Both the position numbers and the translations under genes were made by a program. A DNA stretch of 64,000 nucleotides from Psychrobacter sp. JB385 (lineage in GTDB: Bacteria; Pseudomonadota; Gammaproteobacteria; Pseudomonadales; Moraxellaceae), in assembly GCF_900163785.1 (NCBI RefSeq), contig NZ_FUKN01000005.1:296038-360037 (forward strand), given 5' to 3'. The notes under the pieces are model-generated. The model was not told where the DNA came from, ran no database searches, and saw only the letters and a list, made by a program, of their open reading frames with translations. Positions 36,421-46,172 of the stretch are shown here, one piece after another (the first letter of the stretch is position 1; each line of letters starts with the position of its first letter).

Positions 36421-36831
36421 ATGCTTATCAAGATTGGCGAGCTTGCCACACGGACAGGCGCGACGGTCGAAACCATCCGCTATTATGAGAAAGAAAAGTT
36501 ATTACCAGAGCCTGCACGTAGCCAAGGCAACTATCGTTTGTACAACAAGGCGCATTTTGAACGTCTGCAATTTGTCCTACACTGCCGCACGCTCGATATG
36601 ACGTTGGATGAGGTACGAACCCTGCTCCAATATAGGGACAAGCCTGATGAAAATTGCGGTGAAGTCAATGTGTTGCTGGATGAGCATATCGATGCGGTAG
36701 AGACACGTATGAAAGAGTTGGTACAATTAAAGCAACACCTGCTCGCGCTGCGGCAAAAATGCGTCACCGAAGCGCCAGCTGAATCCTGCGGAATACTGCA
36801 CGCACTTGCCGATAACTCTTGTCATAAATAA
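36421..36831 (+). CDS. cadR: MerR family Cd(II)/Pb(II)-responsive regulator (CadR/PbrR type)
   Basis: A metal sensor of 136 aa that distorts promoter DNA to activate the divergent ATPase gene. The helix-turn-helix (residues 1-40, IGELATRTGATVETIRYYEKEKLLP) is standard MerR. A dimerisation helix follows at about 80-115. Metal-ligand cysteines are at 79, 114 and 123, matching the three-cysteine pattern of CadR/PbrR, with another near the C-terminus (134). ZntR or CueR would show a different cysteine pattern. AAGGAG precedes the ATG. The 168 bases to the ATPase gene contain the operator. Confidence 0.92.
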   Translation: MLIKIGELATRTGATVETIRYYEKEKLLPEPARSQGNYRLYNKAHFERLQFVLHCRTLDMTLDEVRTLLQYRDKPDENCGEVNVLLDEHIDAVETRMKELVQLKQHLLALRQKCVTEAPAESCGILHALADNSCHK

Positions 36832-36981
36832 AATACTTATTCTGATTACATTTGAAGAAGCTGCTCTATTTGTGAAAACGTACATACCGACAGCGTGCTG
36901 ATATAAAATAATTAACACTGCCACATGGCACAGAAAAACAATCACCAAAGTATACTTATCATTATTGACTCGAGGTTTTCA

Positions 36982-37836
36982 ATGCAAACACAACATCGAC
37001 AAGCCCTAGTGGTTGAAGGCGGCGGCATGCGCGGCGCATTTACCAGCGGTGTTTTAGACGCTTTTTTAGAACAACAATTTAATCCGTTTGATCTTTGTGT
37101 GGGGGTTTCTTCAGGTTCAACCAACGTTGCTAACTATTTGGCAGCACAACAAGGTCGCACCCTACACATTTTTTTGGATCATTCCCTTCGATCTGAATTT
37201 ATCCACTATGGTCGTTTTTTTAAAGGCGGTGACTTATTGGATTTAAAGTGGATGTGGAACGTAGTCGAACAAGAATATCCCTTGAATCAGACGCAATTGT
37301 TCGCCAATCCCGCGGACTTTTACATGGTATTGACGCACGCTATCTCAGGAGAAGCAATCTATATCAAAGCGGCTAAAGACAATATTTTGGATGGATTGAG
37401 AGCCTCAAGCTCTATCCCAGTGCTGACTCGACAAGCGGTCGAGATATGCGGCGAACCCTACTTTGATGGTGGTGTGGCGGATGCTTTGCCTGTGCACTGG
37501 GCAGCTAGGCAAGATCATGTCGATAAACTCATGGTCATACGTACCCGCCCGCAAAATTACGCCAAAGCAAGCAGTAAAGGTGATCAGCTATTGGCCAAGT
37601 ATTTTGCTAAAGAGCAAGCTGGTTTTTCCCAAAGTCTACTCACGCGAACCCAACGCTATAATGACTCGGTACAATTTTTACAGACGCCCTCATCACAAAA
37701 GATTTTAGAAGTTTGTCCACCCGACTTAAAAAATATGGCAAGTCGATTGTCCAAAAACAAAGCCAAAATCCGTTATAGCTATGATATAGGACTAGAAGTT
37801 GGACACAAGGCGATGGAAGATTGGCATAAGCTTTAA
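36982..37836 (+). CDS. Patatin-like phospholipase (YjjU/RssA-type)
   Basis: A serine lipid acyl hydrolase of 284 aa with the patatin Ser-Asp dyad. The oxyanion-hole motif GGGMRG is near residues 14-19, the nucleophile elbow GVSSG near 45-49, and the catalytic aspartate in DGGVAD near 170. YjjU-like proteins are cytosolic or peripheral and their physiological substrate is unclear. The start at 36982 is chosen because the patatin fold begins right after it; a longer in-frame start at 36925 has no ribosome binding site. It stands alone, after the metal-resistance pair. Confidence 0.88.
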   Translation: MQTQHRQALVVEGGGMRGAFTSGVLDAFLEQQFNPFDLCVGVSSGSTNVANYLAAQQGRTLHIFLDHSLRSEFIHYGRFFKGGDLLDLKWMWNVVEQEYPLNQTQLFANPADFYMVLTHAISGEAIYIKAAKDNILDGLRASSSIPVLTRQAVEICGEPYFDGGVADALPVHWAARQDHVDKLMVIRTRPQNYAKASSKGDQLLAKYFAKEQAGFSQSLLTRTQRYNDSVQFLQTPSSQKILEVCPPDLKNMASRLSKNKAKIRYSYDIGLEVGHKAMEDWHKL

Positions 37837-37928
37837 CCTAGAGAGTGTGGTAAAAATTAATATCTGATGATTAGAGCAACCTAATAAGCCTTTTGTCTAT
37901 CCATTATCTACCGCTGGCTTATCCAGAC

Positions 37929-38690
37929 TTATTGACTGTTTATTTTGCCAGCACGGATGGATAATGGCCACGTGACTTTTTTCTTATGCTCAGGATCTCC
38001 CCATTCAGGTATTAAGAGGACTCTAAGCGGATCCACTGGATTGAAACTCAATATATTTTTGGCTTCTTTGACGGCTGACCACGTATTTAAATAGCCAATA
38101 AGTTGGTCTAAATTCCAGAACTCCTGCATATTGATCGTAGGTACTTTGATTTCTGCAAATGGAAAAGGCAGGCTTTGATACCCATTTTCTACATGCTGTC
38201 GTTCTGCTGGCCAATACGGGGCAAGGGTTTGATAATAGAACTGCTGGATCAAGACATCAACGGCCCCTTCTACATGCAAAACACCATAGGTAATCAACGC
38301 TAAGACACCATGAGGCTTGGCAATACGCGACGCCTCTTTATAGAATGTCTCTAAGTCTAGCCAATGCGCTGCTTGAGCGACGGTAATTAAGTCTACCGAT
38401 TCATCTGCCAATCCGCTTTGCTCAGCTAGCGCTGTTTTATAAATCACGCCGTTTTTTTCTTGAGCTTTAGCGATTTGGGCGGCGCTTGCATCAGTGGCAA
38501 TCACCTCATTAAACCTCTCGGCCAACAATACAGACAGCTGTCCTGTACCGCACCCACAGTCAAGCACACGGTTTTGTGCAGCACACAAGCCAGCAAGTGT
38601 ATCTACTAAGTCGAGTGGGTATGAAGGCCGATAAGTGGCATACCCTTCAGAAACTTTGGAGAAATGATCTTTGAACGCTAAGTCCTGCAT
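37929..38690 (-). CDS. Class I SAM-dependent methyltransferase
   Basis: A cytosolic methyltransferase of 253 aa. Motif I, VLDCGCGTGQLS, spans residues 42-53, an acidic motif II follows (VIATDAS), and a post-motif (LITVAQAAHWLD) near 108-119. The AAHWLD/HWFD pattern is typical of the subgroup related to trans-aconitate methyltransferase and yeast Crg1/TMT1. The acceptor here is unknown. AAGGGA precedes the ATG. It is downstream of aspA on the same strand but separated by a terminator, so it is probably transcribed independently. Confidence 0.85.
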   Translation of the reverse strand: MQDLAFKDHFSKVSEGYATYRPSYPLDLVDTLAGLCAAQNRVLDCGCGTGQLSVLLAERFNEVIATDASAAQIAKAQEKNGVIYKTALAEQSGLADESVDLITVAQAAHWLDLETFYKEASRIAKPHGVLALITYGVLHVEGAVDVLIQQFYYQTLAPYWPAERQHVENGYQSLPFPFAEIKVPTINMQEFWNLDQLIGYLNTWSAVKEAKNILSFNPVDPLRVLLIPEWGDPEHKKKVTWPLSIRAGKINSQ

Positions 38691-38855
38691 GCTTTCATCC
38701 CTTATGTGATTGGTTACTCATATCATAGTTCGAGATATCTCTCAAAGAAACCATCCATTTGTATCTCTTATACCCGCATAATACATTTGAAAACAATACG
38801 CATACCACGCTTCAAAGATGTTTATAAGTTGCTAGCCCACATCTGGTGAACCCTA

Positions 38856-38892
38856 CAAAAAAATCCTCAGTTGTTAAACTGAGGATTTTTTA
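38856..38892 (-). terminator. Rho-independent terminator of the aspartase gene
   Basis: AAATCCTCAGT and ACTGAGGATTT form a stem with a 6-base loop flanked by A and T runs, about 67 bases after the aspartase stop on the minus strand. Confidence 0.9.
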
Positions 38893-38958
38893 CTGGAAAA
38901 ACATCTAACTGTTACGATAGTCAAATAAGGGTTTTGCCGTTGCTGATTAAAAACCTAC

Positions 38959-40383
38959 TTAAATACTGCTGACCATTGTATCTGGTGACAAGATTGCCGC
39001 GAGTTCCTCATCACTGAGTAGCTTTTCTTGTTTGACAAGCTCTGCCACACCTGACCCACTAAGCAACGCATGTCCTGCAATACGGCTGGCATTTTCATAG
39101 CCGATATGTGGCACTAATGCTGTCACGATACCGATGCTGTTTTCGACATGTTGTGCGCAGCGGGCTTCATTGGCCGTAATGCCTTGAATACAGCGCTCAT
39201 CAAGCATACGAATCGACTTTTCTAATAGACGCGCATTGTTGAGCAGGTTATAAACAATCAGCGGCTCCATCGCGTTCAGCTGTAATTGCCCTGCTTCTGC
39301 TGCCATGGTAATCGTCATATCCGTACCCATCACCTGAAATGCCGTTTGGTTCATGGCTTCAGGAATTACTGGATTAACCTTGCCCGGCATAATGGACGAG
39401 CCTGGCTGCATGGCAGGTAGATTGATTTCGCCCAAACCTGTGCGTGGCCCGCTCGATAATAGACGCAAATCATTGCTTAATTTAGACAACTTGATGGATA
39501 GGCGCTTGAGGGCACCAGAAAACGTAATAAAGGCACCCATGTCAGCGCTGGCTGCTATCAAATCATCGGCAAGTGTCACTGGCAAACCACTGATGCCAGC
39601 CAGCTCTTCAATCGCCAAGCTGGCATAGCCTTTAGGCGCATTGATACCTGTCCCAATCGCAGTTCCACCCAGATTCAATTCGCATAGTTGCAAGCAGGCC
39701 TGTTCGATTTGCGCTATTTCACTGCCCACGTCACTGGCAAAAGCATTGAACTCTTGACCGAGCGTCATTGGCACCGCATCTTGTAATTGGGTGCGGCCCA
39801 TCTTGAGAATACTGCCAAATGCTTGTCCTTTGGCCGCTAAGCTGTGCTGTAGATTCAGGATGGCTTCTTTGAGTGGTTTTGCGGCAAACACAATCGCCAA
39901 ACGTGCCGCGCTAGGATAGACGTCGTTGGTTGATTGAGAGCGGTTCACATCATTATTGGGGTGCAAATGACTGTATTGACCATACTCAAAGCCCATTTTC
40001 TTTAGTCCAATATTGGCAATGACTTCGTTGGCATTCATGTTGGTCGACGTACCTGCCCCGCCTTGGATGAGATCAACAATAAACTGCTCATGATGCTCGC
40101 CATTGATCAGATCGGTACACGCGTCAGTAATGGCGCTAAGCTTATCTTCGGTAAGTAAACCATGCTGATAATTGGCTTTGGCAGCAGCTGCTTTTACCAT
40201 GGCAAGCGCCTTAATCAAATCAGGAAAATGGCTGATTGGCATACCGGTAATATCAAAATTTTGGGCGGCGCGTTGTGTTTGAATACCATATAAGGCGGTT
40301 GCAGGAACCGCTTGTTCGCCGAGTAAGTCTTTTTCAATACGAGTGAGGACTTTATCATTGGTCAAGTTGTCGATATTGTTCAT
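38959..40383 (-). CDS. aspA: Aspartate ammonia-lyase (aspartase)
   Basis: The enzyme reversibly deaminates L-aspartate to fumarate and ammonia in the cytosol. It belongs to the fumarase/aspartase superfamily; the signature GSSIMPGKVNP is present around residue 320. The TGTDMT-like catalytic region and the SQSTNDVYPSA segment (around 140) follow the family pattern. The N-terminal RIEKDLLGEQAVPATALYGIQT resembles aspartase rather than class II fumarase. From Met at 40383 the protein is 474 aa, normal for AspA. A longer TTG start at 40425 is less convincing. A divergent-side LysR gene lies about 275 bases upstream. The upstream region has a perfectly phased 16-base direct repeat. Confidence 0.88.
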   Translation of the reverse strand: MNNIDNLTNDKVLTRIEKDLLGEQAVPATALYGIQTQRAAQNFDITGMPISHFPDLIKALAMVKAAAAKANYQHGLLTEDKLSAITDACTDLINGEHHEQFIVDLIQGGAGTSTNMNANEVIANIGLKKMGFEYGQYSHLHPNNDVNRSQSTNDVYPSAARLAIVFAAKPLKEAILNLQHSLAAKGQAFGSILKMGRTQLQDAVPMTLGQEFNAFASDVGSEIAQIEQACLQLCELNLGGTAIGTGINAPKGYASLAIEELAGISGLPVTLADDLIAASADMGAFITFSGALKRLSIKLSKLSNDLRLLSSGPRTGLGEINLPAMQPGSSIMPGKVNPVIPEAMNQTAFQVMGTDMTITMAAEAGQLQLNAMEPLIVYNLLNNARLLEKSIRMLDERCIQGITANEARCAQHVENSIGIVTALVPHIGYENASRIAGHALLSGSGVAELVKQEKLLSDEELAAILSPDTMVSSI

Positions 40384-40457
40384 ATTTTTGGTCTTCTTAG
40401 AAATGGGATCAGTTAAATCAGTCAACGCGCCATACTTAATACTTATGTGTTTAGAGA

Positions 40458-40489
40458 TTTATGTACTTAAAAATTTACGTACTTAAAAA
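40458..40489. repeat. Tandem 16-base direct repeat upstream of aspA
   Basis: TTTATGTACTTAAAAA and TTTACGTACTTAAAAA lie head to tail and differ at one base. They sit about 75 bases upstream of the chosen aspA start, where a promoter or regulator site would be expected. Confidence 0.6.
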
Positions 40490-40658
40490 ACTGTATTGGC
40501 GTTACTGAAAAGCAGAGCCATCGTAACCGAGAATCGAGCGCGAGAAAAACGTAAATATTCTGTTCTCAGTCCCAAAAATATTCGTGCTTAGCAATTTGTA
40601 TTATAGATACGGTTGCTCTCCTAGGTAGTGATACGTGTCAGGTATTTTTGCAAAAAGC

Positions 40659-41522
40659 TTACAGTCCCAGCACTTGCTTCAATGTCGTGATTGGTGGCTG
40701 CTGACGATCGGCATACCGATAAGCCAATACAACCTCTCGCACCAAACTGTTATCTCCCAAATGATGGATTTGAACGGGTGCAGCACTTCTAATCCAGAGT
40801 CCAGCATAGGGTATCAAGGCCACGCCCAAGCCCGACTCCACCATCCTAACGATGGCATCCAGATCGTTAATCTCCATGATTGTATTGACCTTGATGTCTT
40901 GCTGTTTGAAGAACTTACTCAGTTTTGCCCCTGCTGAGGATTGTAGGCTGTAATGAATAAAAGGATGCTGCTCAAGCGTCTGCCTCAAGCTATAAAAAGG
41001 CCATTTTTTGGGACTGATGAGCACATACGGTTCGGTCATAATAGACTGGGTCACGATGTCTTTTGGCAATGCAAAAGAGGGCTGTATGGTGATGGCCGCA
41101 TCTATTTCTCCGACTTCGAGCTTCTCAAACAGCTCTATCGCACGCCCAGGAACAATCTCTGTCTGCATGAGCGGGGCGAGCAAAGTAATCGCTTTTAGCG
41201 CCTCAGGTAAAATGCCCACTTGTACTGAGTTTATCGCGCCAATCCTAAGCTGCCCATAGTAGCTTGCAATATCGGTATCTGACGGCAGCTGCATGGTGGC
41301 ATAAAGCGCCAGAATTTCTTTGGCAATGGGTAAAATGCGAGTGCCTTGTGGATTGAGCGTAATGGCACGAGCAGAGCGGGTAAATAATGCCAACCCCAGA
41401 TTGTCTTCCAAGGTTTTAATCTGTGCACTGACTGCCGATTGGGTCAGGTTAATATGCCGAGCGGCTGCGGCAAAACTGTCCAATTCGCAAACGGCTACAA
41501 AGGTTTTAAGCTCTCTTATCAT
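40659..41522 (-). CDS. LysR family transcriptional regulator
   Basis: A regulator of 287 aa with the N-terminal winged helix-turn-helix (IRELKTFVAVCELDSFAAAARHINLTQSAVSAQIKTLE) and a periplasmic-binding-protein-like effector domain from about residue 85. The start is placed at 41522, which puts the first helix at the normal distance; a nine-residue upstream extension is possible. It lies upstream of aspA on the same strand with 275 bases between. It could regulate aspA, but the arrangement is tandem rather than the usual divergent one. Confidence 0.9.
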   Translation of the reverse strand: MIRELKTFVAVCELDSFAAAARHINLTQSAVSAQIKTLEDNLGLALFTRSARAITLNPQGTRILPIAKEILALYATMQLPSDTDIASYYGQLRIGAINSVQVGILPEALKAITLLAPLMQTEIVPGRAIELFEKLEVGEIDAAITIQPSFALPKDIVTQSIMTEPYVLISPKKWPFYSLRQTLEQHPFIHYSLQSSAGAKLSKFFKQQDIKVNTIMEINDLDAIVRMVESGLGVALIPYAGLWIRSAAPVQIHHLGDNSLVREVVLAYRYADRQQPPITTLKQVLGL

Positions 41523-41576
41523 TGATGTCACCACACTTATTATCATCAAGGTCAGATAAGGTATAACAATGATACC

Positions 41577-41650
41577 CTGCTGCCAACATTATATTTTTTT
41601 GTTCGCTGTGCCTTCGCAGACAAGAGCTACGAAAATATGATATTGGCAGT
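41577..41650. repeat. Dispersed palindromic repeat, type I, copy 3
   Basis: Left arm CTGCCAACATTATATTTT and right arm GAAAATATGATATTGGCAG pair with a few mismatches around TTCGCTGTGCCTTCGCAGAC and AAGAGCTAC. The core is almost identical to copy 1 while the arms are unrelated to it. It lies in the 332-base gap between the LysR gene and the small gene at 41855; nothing else is recognisable in that gap. Confidence 0.75.
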
Positions 41651-41854
41651 ACGCAAAACAAGTTGATACCAGTCTCCCCCTTTTACCTCATCGATTGTCA
41701 TTATACGTTCATTTTTGTTCTATAGAATGCGTTGATTCTTTTGGATTACCAGCAGTATGACGTACCCTCAACCCACGAGAAAACAGTGTATACAATCATC
41801 GTATTTTACTGATATCTATGAAGATTTTTATTGCAATAACAGCGAGTCGATATA

Positions 41855-42223
41855 ATGAGCAGTTACCTGTGTTTGACAGATTATGAAAAGAATTTGATTG
41901 ATAGCGCTTTGCTTATCTTGATGCAAAAAAACATTCAGTATAGCAACCAATCAACAGAAGACTTCATACACCAGCACTATCAAAATTTTAACCTGACGCT
42001 TTTTGAGTTATGCGCAAAAATCAAATCTCCCGATTTTGATAAGAATATGAGCCTATCCTCAAAAGAAATCAAAAGTATCAAAAAAGGGTTGAACTCGCTA
42101 TATACCCTTATCTCGCAAAAAACTTTGAAGAAAAAAGAAGCGAGCCAAAAAGATCACTATAAAAACTATAAGCTACAAATCATAGAGCTGGAGAAAAAAA
42201 TTGGTGTGATACAAATGGCTTAA
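41855..42223 (+). CDS. Hypothetical protein, Lys-rich and helical
   Basis: A small soluble protein of 122 aa, rich in Lys, Ser, Leu and Ile, with no signal peptide or transmembrane segment. The C-terminal half looks like an amphipathic or coiled-coil helix (KKKEASQK...LQIIELEKKIGVIQ). I do not recognise a family. The ribosome binding site is weak (GCGAG). It is single, between a LysR gene and a palindromic repeat. It could be a genuine small orphan gene; composition and length make chance openness unlikely in this AT-rich DNA but not impossible. Confidence 0.6.
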   Translation: MSSYLCLTDYEKNLIDSALLILMQKNIQYSNQSTEDFIHQHYQNFNLTLFELCAKIKSPDFDKNMSLSSKEIKSIKKGLNSLYTLISQKTLKKKEASQKDHYKNYKLQIIELEKKIGVIQMA

Positions 42224-42256
42224 GAAAGGGCGATTATTTTGCGCCGTTCGTTATAG

Positions 42257-42335
42257 TTGATTTACGTTAAAACCGATACAGTGCGACTGGTATGAATGTT
42301 GCGCAGCTTCTGTTTAGCAGCATGTAAGGAACATT
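42257..42335. repeat. Dispersed palindromic repeat, type II, copy A
   Basis: The stretch from GATTTACGTTAAAACCGATA through ATGAATGTTGCG and CTTCTGTTTAGCAGC is about 80 percent identical by eye to 59228-59303. Its palindromic arms are only partly preserved. It lies downstream of the small gene at 41855 and of the response-regulator gene at 42366. Confidence 0.7.
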
Positions 42336-42365
42336 CTAGTTCTGTTTTATTGAGAATCGACCGTA

Positions 42366-43307
42366 TTACTGTCGACTGATACGCCACCCTCTGAATTTGT
42401 TAAAAAACCCCTTTAGCTTGTCAGAAAAGCTAAATGCTTCTGACTCTGTGACCTCTTCAACATGATGCCGCGTGGCCAATATGGGCTGTTGTACCAATCT
42501 TTCATGATGGCCAAAGGCGCGATCAAGGCTGATACTCATCATCGTAAAATTGGTCGGGCGCGGTAGACAACGATATACCTGACCTTTGTTAATCAAGTCA
42601 ATAACCATGTGCGCGTCTTTAAATTCCGTCAACATAATCACCATCAGATCCGGCTGAAGATTTTTTAACGCATAAACGATGGGCGTGATGTTTTCATCAT
42701 TGAGCGTGGCATCAGTGATGGTGACGCCAAAGCTCTTTTTCTGTAACAGCTTTGCCGCTTGCTCAAGGTTGCTTGCCCAACTGACACTATAGGTATTTTT
42801 AAAATACTGCTTCATTTGCTGATAGACCTCTTCATCATCATCCAATACCAATATATTGCGCTTGCCTTTATGGCTATTGGCTTCAAGGTTTTGAGTGTCC
42901 TTTGTCTCAGTGATATCTTGTGCAATGCCTTTGGTTTGCTGAGCAATCTCCGTGGCTTTATTGACGATTTTTTTGAGTTCATCATTCTGCCACGGCTTAG
43001 TAATATAGCGATAAATCTCGCCTTCGTTGACTGAGTCAATCACTGCATTGAGATCAGCGTAACCTGTCAATAAAATGCGAATGGTATTTGGCGAAGCTTC
43101 TTTGACCTCGCGCAACACCTCTGTGCCTTGCTTGTCTGGCATGCGCTGATCACTGATAACCACTTGCACCTCATGGTCACTGACATACTGCATCAGCTCG
43201 TTGGCATCCGTTGTGATGAACACGTCATGTGACTGACGAAAATGCATTTTTAGGCTGCGTAGAATGCGCGGCTCATCATCGATAAAGGCAATCTTTGGTT
43301 TTTGCAT
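42366..43307 (-). CDS. Response regulator with two receiver domains
   Basis: A two-component output protein of 313 aa made of two CheY-like receiver domains and no DNA-binding domain. The first (about residues 5-120) has the acidic pair IDDEP, phospho-acceptor Asp in VVISDQRMPD and the lysine in YITKPW. The second (about 148-262) has LDDDEE and TITDATLND, but the conserved lysine is replaced by arginine in CLPRPT. The first domain matches receivers often coupled to HD-GYP or other output domains. It lies 47 bases downstream of the sensor kinase gene and is presumably its partner. The output is probably through protein-protein contact. Confidence 0.9.
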   Translation of the reverse strand: MQKPKIAFIDDEPRILRSLKMHFRQSHDVFITTDANELMQYVSDHEVQVVISDQRMPDKQGTEVLREVKEASPNTIRILLTGYADLNAVIDSVNEGEIYRYITKPWQNDELKKIVNKATEIAQQTKGIAQDITETKDTQNLEANSHKGKRNILVLDDDEEVYQQMKQYFKNTYSVSWASNLEQAAKLLQKKSFGVTITDATLNDENITPIVYALKNLQPDLMVIMLTEFKDAHMVIDLINKGQVYRCLPRPTNFTMMSISLDRAFGHHERLVQQPILATRHHVEEVTESEAFSFSDKLKGFFNKFRGWRISRQ

Positions 43308-43354
43308 GACACCCTCTATAAGTAAATTTCTTGAAGTAAATGGTTAGAAACCTC

Positions 43355-45712
43355 TCAACTTTCGAACAATGCTTGTGAGGGTTTGTTTTCACGAGCTTTA
43401 GACTGTATCGGTAGCGTAAGGGTAAAGGTTGTGCCCTCGCCCACGGTCGAATGAGCATTGATACTACCGCCATGCTGCTCCATAATTTGAGTACTGATAG
43501 CCAGCCCCAAGCCTGTGCCATCACCTGCCTTTTTGGTGGTAAAAAACGGCTCAAAGATACGCGCCAATGTGCTCTCATTGATGCCTTGCCCATTATCGGC
43601 GACTTGCACCACAATCTTTTGCTGTGCTTCATCGACAGATGAGGTAATGTGCAACTCGCCTTTATGATCAAGTGCAATCGCTTGAGCCGCATTGTTGAAT
43701 AGATTCAGCAGCACTTGATTGATTTGAGAGGGATTACACTGCACCAAAGGCAGCGTCGCCAAATCGGTGGTGACTGCCATACTCTTAAGATTGCTGCGCG
43801 TCATGACCAATGAGGTAGTAATGCAGTCATTGATATCGACGTCTTTGACTTTGGACTCATCAATTCGAGAAAAATCACGCAAACTAAGTACCAATTCTGC
43901 AATCTGATCGACGCCATATAAGCCATCTTTAATCAGACCTGCCAAGTCTTCACCGACCTCGTCTGCTTTGATGTCTTCACAGCACTGCAAAGTTTGATCG
44001 ATAAGCTGCGCCAATTGCTCTTGGTCAGTTTCGGAAGACTTCAACGCTTGTAACAATTGATCGGTATGCGTAATCAATTCGTCGAAGCGGGTGAGATTGT
44101 CGCCGACCAATTCCATATTGCTACGTACATAGCCGAGTGGTGTGTTGACCTCATGCGCCACCCCTGCCACCATTTGCCCCAGTGTGGCCATTTTTTCAGA
44201 GCGTACCAACTGCACTTGTGAGGCTTTTAGCTCATCCATTGCCTGCTGCAAATCTTGGGTACGAGCGGCGACTTGCTTTTCGAGATGGACATTGATTTCG
44301 GCAAGCGCGCCTTCGTTTTCAACGACGCGAGCGATCAATTGGTTGGTCTGCTCACTGATGACTTGAATCTCGCTGACATTGGAGTTGGGCAGTTTGTGCG
44401 CGCCCAGTTTTTGATATTGTTTTTGCTCAATCAAGTTACCCATGTCTGCGACCGCCAAGGCCATACGCTTTAATGGGCGCGTGAAGTAATGACGGAACAC
44501 CCATGCTGTTAGTAGCAAAATCGGCAGGAAACCCAAAAGCATTGCCTGAATCAGCTTGTTTGATAGTGCATTGGCAACGCTCATCATGTCACTGTTTGGT
44601 TTGACGATGACCATTTTCCAATACGTAAACGGCATGCGAAAGACGAAAGCAGTCGCTGGCTCTTGTAATACAAAATCATTGGGTACATTTATCGTATCTA
44701 CCAGATGACTGTCCACGAGATTAAAGGTTTGATCGACATTTAAAAGGAGTAACGCTGAGAGTAGCTTGGATTCTTGCTCACTGATTTTGCCCAAATTGGT
44801 GGTACTCAAAATACTGCGCGCCGCGAGTGTATAGCGACTTTCATCTTTGGCAACCGCTTCATCGATGAGCGTCTCATTGACCTTGTTAAGACTATTGGCA
44901 ATCGGAGCAAAGCTGGGATTGCTCTCAGCAAATTGCTGCGCGGTGACCATCTCACCTTGAGGGTTGTCTTTGGTGGTTTGGGTAACGATGGCTTGATCCG
45001 GAAAGGTTAAGAACCGATTGTCCAAATCCACTAAGAACATATAGCCGCCTACCTTTTTTTGCCATTTTTGCATGGCCGTACCGAGGTTATCCAACAGCAA
45101 ATTGAAGGTGACTACCCCATCAAAGGTTTGGTTACGGCTGCCATATAGCGCTTTGGCACACGTCATCATCGGCTGATTGCTGACTGGATCAAAGTACGCT
45201 CGGCTCCAGACGCAGTGGTCGTGACGCGCATACATCGCAGGGATATACCACCAGTCACGATAATAGGCATTGGGCGTTTGGCTGACTTGATTATAGCGCT
45301 CGGTCTGCTGCATCGTGCCAGAGCGGTCACGCGCCCACACGAATGATTTGCGCTCTCGTCCCTCAACATACATATTGGGATCGAACCACACACCGCCGCC
45401 GACAATTCTTTGATCGGTTTGGCGCATGAGGTTGTCAAAGGCGACATTGTATAAGGCATCTTGTTTTGGCAATCCGCCCGCTATCGCACTGCTGGCTTTT
45501 GCCAATCCGTCTACGTGATTGATGCTCGTCATGATGCTATTGATCACTTCGTTGCCTGTTTCAACCACTGTCTCAGAGGTCATCGCCAATATGCGCGGCT
45601 TACCTTGCGTTTCGATAACCCAATAAACCATCATAATAATGAGTGCAAAAGCCACTGCTAAGATAATCAGCATACGTGTGGTGATACTACCGAGCCGCCC
45701 AGCTCCCCTCAT
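43355..45712 (-). CDS. Membrane sensor histidine kinase with periplasmic Cache-type domain
   Basis: A large sensor kinase of 785 aa. TM1 is at about residues 13-34, then a periplasmic double-Cache-like domain (about 40-375), TM2 at about 380-402, a HAMP-like segment and a coiled coil around 455-500. The dimerisation domain has His in [16 protein letters not shown] and the ATPase domain has VADNGQGI and [11 protein letters not shown]. The HEVNTPL H-box belongs to the HPK4-type kinases. The signal is unknown; Cache domains bind small ligands such as amino or organic acids. It is the first gene of a two-gene operon with the double-receiver protein. Confidence 0.92.
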   Translation of the reverse strand: MRGAGRLGSITTRMLIILAVAFALIIMMVYWVIETQGKPRILAMTSETVVETGNEVINSIMTSINHVDGLAKASSAIAGGLPKQDALYNVAFDNLMRQTDQRIVGGGVWFDPNMYVEGRERKSFVWARDRSGTMQQTERYNQVSQTPNAYYRDWWYIPAMYARHDHCVWSRAYFDPVSNQPMMTCAKALYGSRNQTFDGVVTFNLLLDNLGTAMQKWQKKVGGYMFLVDLDNRFLTFPDQAIVTQTTKDNPQGEMVTAQQFAESNPSFAPIANSLNKVNETLIDEAVAKDESRYTLAARSILSTTNLGKISEQESKLLSALLLLNVDQTFNLVDSHLVDTINVPNDFVLQEPATAFVFRMPFTYWKMVIVKPNSDMMSVANALSNKLIQAMLLGFLPILLLTAWVFRHYFTRPLKRMALAVADMGNLIEQKQYQKLGAHKLPNSNVSEIQVISEQTNQLIARVVENEGALAEINVHLEKQVAARTQDLQQAMDELKASQVQLVRSEKMATLGQMVAGVAHEVNTPLGYVRSNMELVGDNLTRFDELITHTDQLLQALKSSETDQEQLAQLIDQTLQCCEDIKADEVGEDLAGLIKDGLYGVDQIAELVLSLRDFSRIDESKVKDVDINDCITTSLVMTRSNLKSMAVTTDLATLPLVQCNPSQINQVLLNLFNNAAQAIALDHKGELHITSSVDEAQQKIVVQVADNGQGINESTLARIFEPFFTTKKAGDGTGLGLAISTQIMEQHGGSINAHSTVGEGTTFTLTLPIQSKARENKPSQALFES

Positions 45713-45761
45713 AAAAACACCTTATCTCTATGTGCTACTTTTTGTATTACCTAATATCGAC

Positions 45762-45776
45762 ATCCACTAAGTGGAT
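45762..45776. promoter_or_regulatory. Perfect 15-base palindrome upstream of the sensor kinase
   Basis: ATCCACTAAGTGGAT is a perfect palindrome with one central base, 50 bases before the kinase start. It may be an operator. The rest of the 460-base gap (45713-46172) holds no gene; ACAGCG near 45999 and CGCTGT near 46050 could form a loose hairpin beyond the lipoprotein gene. Confidence 0.4.
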
Positions 45777-46172
45777 AGCCATAAAGGTTAATGCAGCAAC
45801 GATTTATAATGCGCTTAAGGATACGGCGTGGTTATGACAACAGAGTGACAAAAGGCACACAAACAGATAACGAATCATGACAAGTTGAAGAATTAACTTG
45901 GTAAAAGAGATTTTATTAAAAATAAACTTACGGTGACTTTGAAGAGATATTACTTGTACGAACTGGAATAAGATATGAGGGGTTAGAAAGAACCAGCAAA
46001 AAAACAGCGCCCATCATCAGTAAGAAAAATAATTTCCTCACTCACAATAAACGCTGTGATTATCAGTCGACAGTCATTTGACTATCTATTACCTATTGTA
46101 TTCAGTTTTAACGGTGGCAATAGGCTTAAAAAGTAATGAGTATATCGCAATGTTATCGGACTTATGTCCAAC

